Assembly: GCA_033549065.1 (NCBI GenBank) | Contig: JAWSUE010000009.1 | Coordinates: 66,841 to 130,840, forward strand | Reading direction: 5' to 3' | Origin: Bacillota bacterium | Lineage (GTDB): Bacteria > Bacillota > Dethiobacteria > DTU022 | Length of the DNA stretch: 64,000 bases | Shown here: positions 61,378 to 64,000 of the stretch, piece by piece | Position numbering within the stretch: position 1 is the first letter of the stretch | How the letters are laid out: each line of letters opens with the position of its first letter | Notes under the pieces: model-generated | What the model was told of the DNA's origin: nothing | Seen by the model: only the letters and a program-made list of their open reading frames with translations | Database searches by the model: none | Made by a program: the position numbers and the translations under genes

Positions 61378-64000
61378 TTAAACTGCCCTCCTTACGTTGC
61401 AGAGGAATGCCTTATATTCGGGGATTGTTGTATTAGGATCTCCGACCGATGGGCTCAGGTCATTGGTTACCGCACCTGTGCTCATCCCTTTGAAGCCCCA
61501 GTGCCATGGCATTCCGACAACATGCTTTTTCACGCCGTTGATCATCATCGGTTTGAAACGCTTGGTTACACAGGCTTTTGCTTCAATACTATCCTGTTCG
61601 CCATTTTTAAAGAGCCTCTTACTTTCTATTTGCACTTTATCCCCGTTGCTGACACCAAGTTCCTCTGCCAGTTCTTCACTAATTTCAATAAAAAGTTCCG
61701 GCATCAATTCGTTCAGCCAGGGGAGGTTTCGGGTTACAATACCCGTCTGGTAATGTTCAACAATCCGGTAAGTAGTCATAATGAAGGGATACCTTTCCCT
61801 CTCTTCATCTGTTTCCACGGTATGGTCTTCGTAGAACCTCTGACTGGCCGGATTATAGGTAGCTCTGGGATATAGCAGGTTAGCTACCGGGCTGTCAGCA
61901 GGCTCAAAGTGAGCCGGGAAGGGCCCGTCACGCAGAGCATTTACGCTATACAATCTTCCAACACCTTCGGGCAGCATGATAAATGGATTTTCTGTCGACT
62001 GCTCGAATGTATAGCTTCCGGGTATGTCAGGGACATCGTTACCGACCCATTTCTGCTGGGTTTCATCCCACCAAATTACAGGCTTATCGGGATTCCAGGG
62101 TTTACCTTCAAGGTCACATGATGCCCGGTTATAAATGATCCTGCGGTTAAGCGGCCAGGCAAAAGCCCAGTCCTTATTGAAGCCCAACCCTTCCCGTTCT
62201 TTAATCCTCTTCTTGGTGGCGGGATTCTCCAGGTTATTATAGTATCCGCTGTAGAGCCAGTTGCCGCAGGCTGTGGAACCATCGGCCTGTAGACCGACAA
62301 AGTTGGTAACGAGAGAACCATCGGCAACACGATAGCCGTTCAGCTCCTTGCAGACTTTTACAATATCAATTTCACCATCAGGGCCATCGTAATCCCAGGC
62401 AATATTGGTTACCGCCTCAGATACTGTTCCTCCTTCAGACTGGTAAAGCGCCTGGACCCGTTTGAACAGTTCGTTTACGATCCAGAGATCAGCTTTAGCT
62501 ACTCCTGGGGGTTCCTGGGCTTTCCATGCCCACTGGATCCAGCGTCCACTGTTAGCCTTGCTGCCTTCTCTTTCATATCCTGAAGCAGCGGGGAGAATAA
62601 AGACCTCGGTGTCAATTTCTGCCGGATTCATACCGGGAGCCTGCCAGAAAGAAGCAGTTTCATTTTCAAACATATCGACCGAGAGCAACCACTTCAGGTT
62701 CTTCTGGTAACTGCGTTTTGCACTGGCCGATGGACCGGAAACAGCCGGGTTATCTGCCCAGCAGATCATACCTTCAACTTTTCCTTCACCCATATCCCTG
62801 TACTGGGCAATATGTGAATGATCCAGACCGTCCAGTTTGGGGAACCACTGATAACCAAAATCGTTGGCTGGGGTAGCCTTGTTACCGTAGAAAGCTTTCA
62901 ACAGGCTGACCATGTATTTCGGTCTGTTGGTCCACCAACCGGCAGGAGGAGTTGTTGCATTATAAGCCTCGAGGGTAGGTGTCGAAGCCTGCTGAGGTGT
63001 AGGCATATATCCCGGAATAATGTGATAAAGCATGGCCATGTCGGTTGATCCCTGAACATTTGATTGACCACGCTGGGCATTAACCCCACCGCCGCATATT
63101 CCCATGTTACCGAGTAAGAGCTGAACAACAGCTATTGCTCTGACATTCTGGGCTCCGTGTGTAAACTGAGTGATACCCATGGCATACATGATATTACCGG
63201 CTTTACCGGCCTGGCCGGTACTGCTGTATAACTCGTAAGACTGCCTTAGAACCTCAGGGTCAGCTCCGGTAATTTTGCTGATATTTTCCAGGGTATATTT
63301 GCTGTAGTGCTTTTTCATCAACTGCAGAACACAGTTGGGATCCTCAAATGTGGGGTCTTTAAGGACATTACCTTCCTCGTCACGCTGGTACATCCAGGTT
63401 GCCTGGTTATAACTTGTAGCCTTACGAACCTGATCATCAAAGGCACCCGAGAATAAACCGGTTTCTTCATCAAAAGAATATTCTGCGTTGACCAGGTAGG
63501 AAGCATTAGTATAGTTTTCAACATATTCCTTGTGGTACAGTTCGTTTTCGAGGATATAATGCATCAAACCGCCAAGGTAAGCAATGTTTGTTCCCGGGCG
63601 AATTTGAACATGAAGATCTGCAACAGCAGCGGTCCTTGAAACCCTTGGATCAACAACAAGTAGTTTTGCACCTTTTGTGTCACGGGCTTTTTGAATCCAT
63701 TTCATTGAGATGGGGTGATTTTCAGCGGTGTTGCCACCGATATTCATAAAGACATCGCTGTGCTGATAATCGTTCCAGTGATTGGTCATTGCCCCTCTTC
63801 CGAATGTGGCGCCAAGACCGGCGACCGTAGAAGAGTGTCAGAGACGGGCGCAGTGATCAATATTGATCATACCCAAAGCCCTTCCCATCTTGTGAAACAG
63901 GTAGTTTTCTTCATCTGTGCAGAAAGCGCTGCCGAGCCAGGAAATAGCTTCGGTGCGGTTAACCGTTACCCTCTGCCCTCCGACATCAACCGATTCTACA
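61378..64000 (-). CDS. Formate dehydrogenase catalytic subunit, FdnG type, selenocysteine-containing (N terminus beyond window)
   Basis: Molybdenum or tungsten bis-pterin enzyme that oxidises formate to CO2. Read with the in-frame TGA at 63838-63840 as selenocysteine, the frame stays open to the window edge: DHCARL[12 protein letters not shown], then [17 protein letters not shown] and [14 protein letters not shown], close to E. coli FdnG. The visible part has 874 residues; a full FdnG is about 1015, so roughly 140 N-terminal residues (first cluster, possible Tat signal) lie outside. The C-terminal molybdopterin-dinucleotide-binding domain ends near 61378. An ATG 17 codons after the TGA is internal, not a start. 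Confidence 0.95.
63793..63840 (-). promoter_or_regulatory. SECIS element for selenocysteine insertion
   Basis: Directly after the UGA the mRNA can fold into a lower stem CUCUUC/GAAGAG and an upper stem GCC/GGC closing the apical loop GGUCUU (63814-63819). A GGUCU loop at this distance is the known bacterial SelB-binding pattern. Coding sense continues through the element. Confidence 0.85.

Noticed and set aside
61378-63789. fdhA read as an 803-residue protein starting at the ATG 63787-63789
   Set aside because: The frame continues upstream through a UGA placed exactly at the FdnG selenocysteine with a SECIS after it; the ATG is internal.
1-64000. CRISPR arrays, rRNA genes, intact insertion sequences or prophage genes
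   Set aside because: No regularly spaced direct repeats, rRNA motifs, transposase ORFs or phage structural genes were seen.

Overview
The window reads as a chromosomal segment of an anaerobic member of the Clostridia or a related deep Firmicutes lineage. The signs are: the fatty-acid cluster rpmF-plsX-fabH-fabD-fabG-acpP-fabF-rnc; the thrS / infC-rpmI-rplT / pheS-pheT-zapA-cvpA / mutS2 neighbourhood; a T-box leader; consensus SigA-type promoters; GGAGG ribosome binding sites; frequent TTG and GTG starts; and a selenocysteine formate dehydrogenase. No species can be named from sequence alone. Base composition looks moderately low in GC throughout.

Layout. 1-6.6 kb (minus): lipid synthesis operon with the L32 gene and a YceD-family gene driven by a consensus promoter. 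6.6-12.6 kb: a NusG-domain-II secreted protein, a fused ADP-forming acyl-CoA synthetase, and on the plus strand a class A penicillin-binding protein with FN3 and PASTA tail. 12.3-25.4 kb (minus): mutS2, mpg, cvpA, zapA, pheT, pheS behind a T-box, an RNA methyltransferase, a TrkA/KtrA protein, rplT, rpmI, infC (ATT start) behind an L20-type leader, and thrS. 25.4-39.5 kb is accessory: a lipid kinase, a decayed DUF21 gene, an AAA ATPase plus TOPRIM (DUF4276) pair, an ars operon (arsR-acr3-arsC), a second ArsR-headed operon (cysteine desulfurase, Fe-S protein, thioredoxin, permeases) with a broken end, DUF2207/LemA, and a DRG-type GTPase. tRNA-Val(GAC), its promoter and terminator, and a 27-bp-arm palindromic repeat lie at 39.5-39.8 kb, followed by an MmgE/PrpD gene.

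The most unusual part is a contiguous energy-conservation island at 41.2-64 kb. It has three operons. One (minus, 41.2-50.2 kb) encodes five NuoL/M/N-MrpD type antiporter subunits and nothing else. One (plus, 50.5-58.1 kb) encodes MnhB, C, D, E, F, G, then separate MbhD-like and MbhE-like pieces of MrpA, then two more antiporter subunits. One (minus, 58.2 to beyond 64 kb) encodes a FdnG-type selenocysteine formate dehydrogenase, its four-cluster ferredoxin subunit, and RnfC and RnfD. Thus eight antiporter paralogues, all retaining the Glu-Lys-Lys channel residues, lie beside a formate dehydrogenase and half of an Rnf complex. No complex I or Ni-Fe hydrogenase catalytic subunits and no RnfA/B/E/G are in view. 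My inference is that these form, or are parts of, a formate-linked ion pump, with RnfC/RnfD as the electron bridge and the Mrp/MBH-like modules as the ion-moving arm. The sequence does not prove this.
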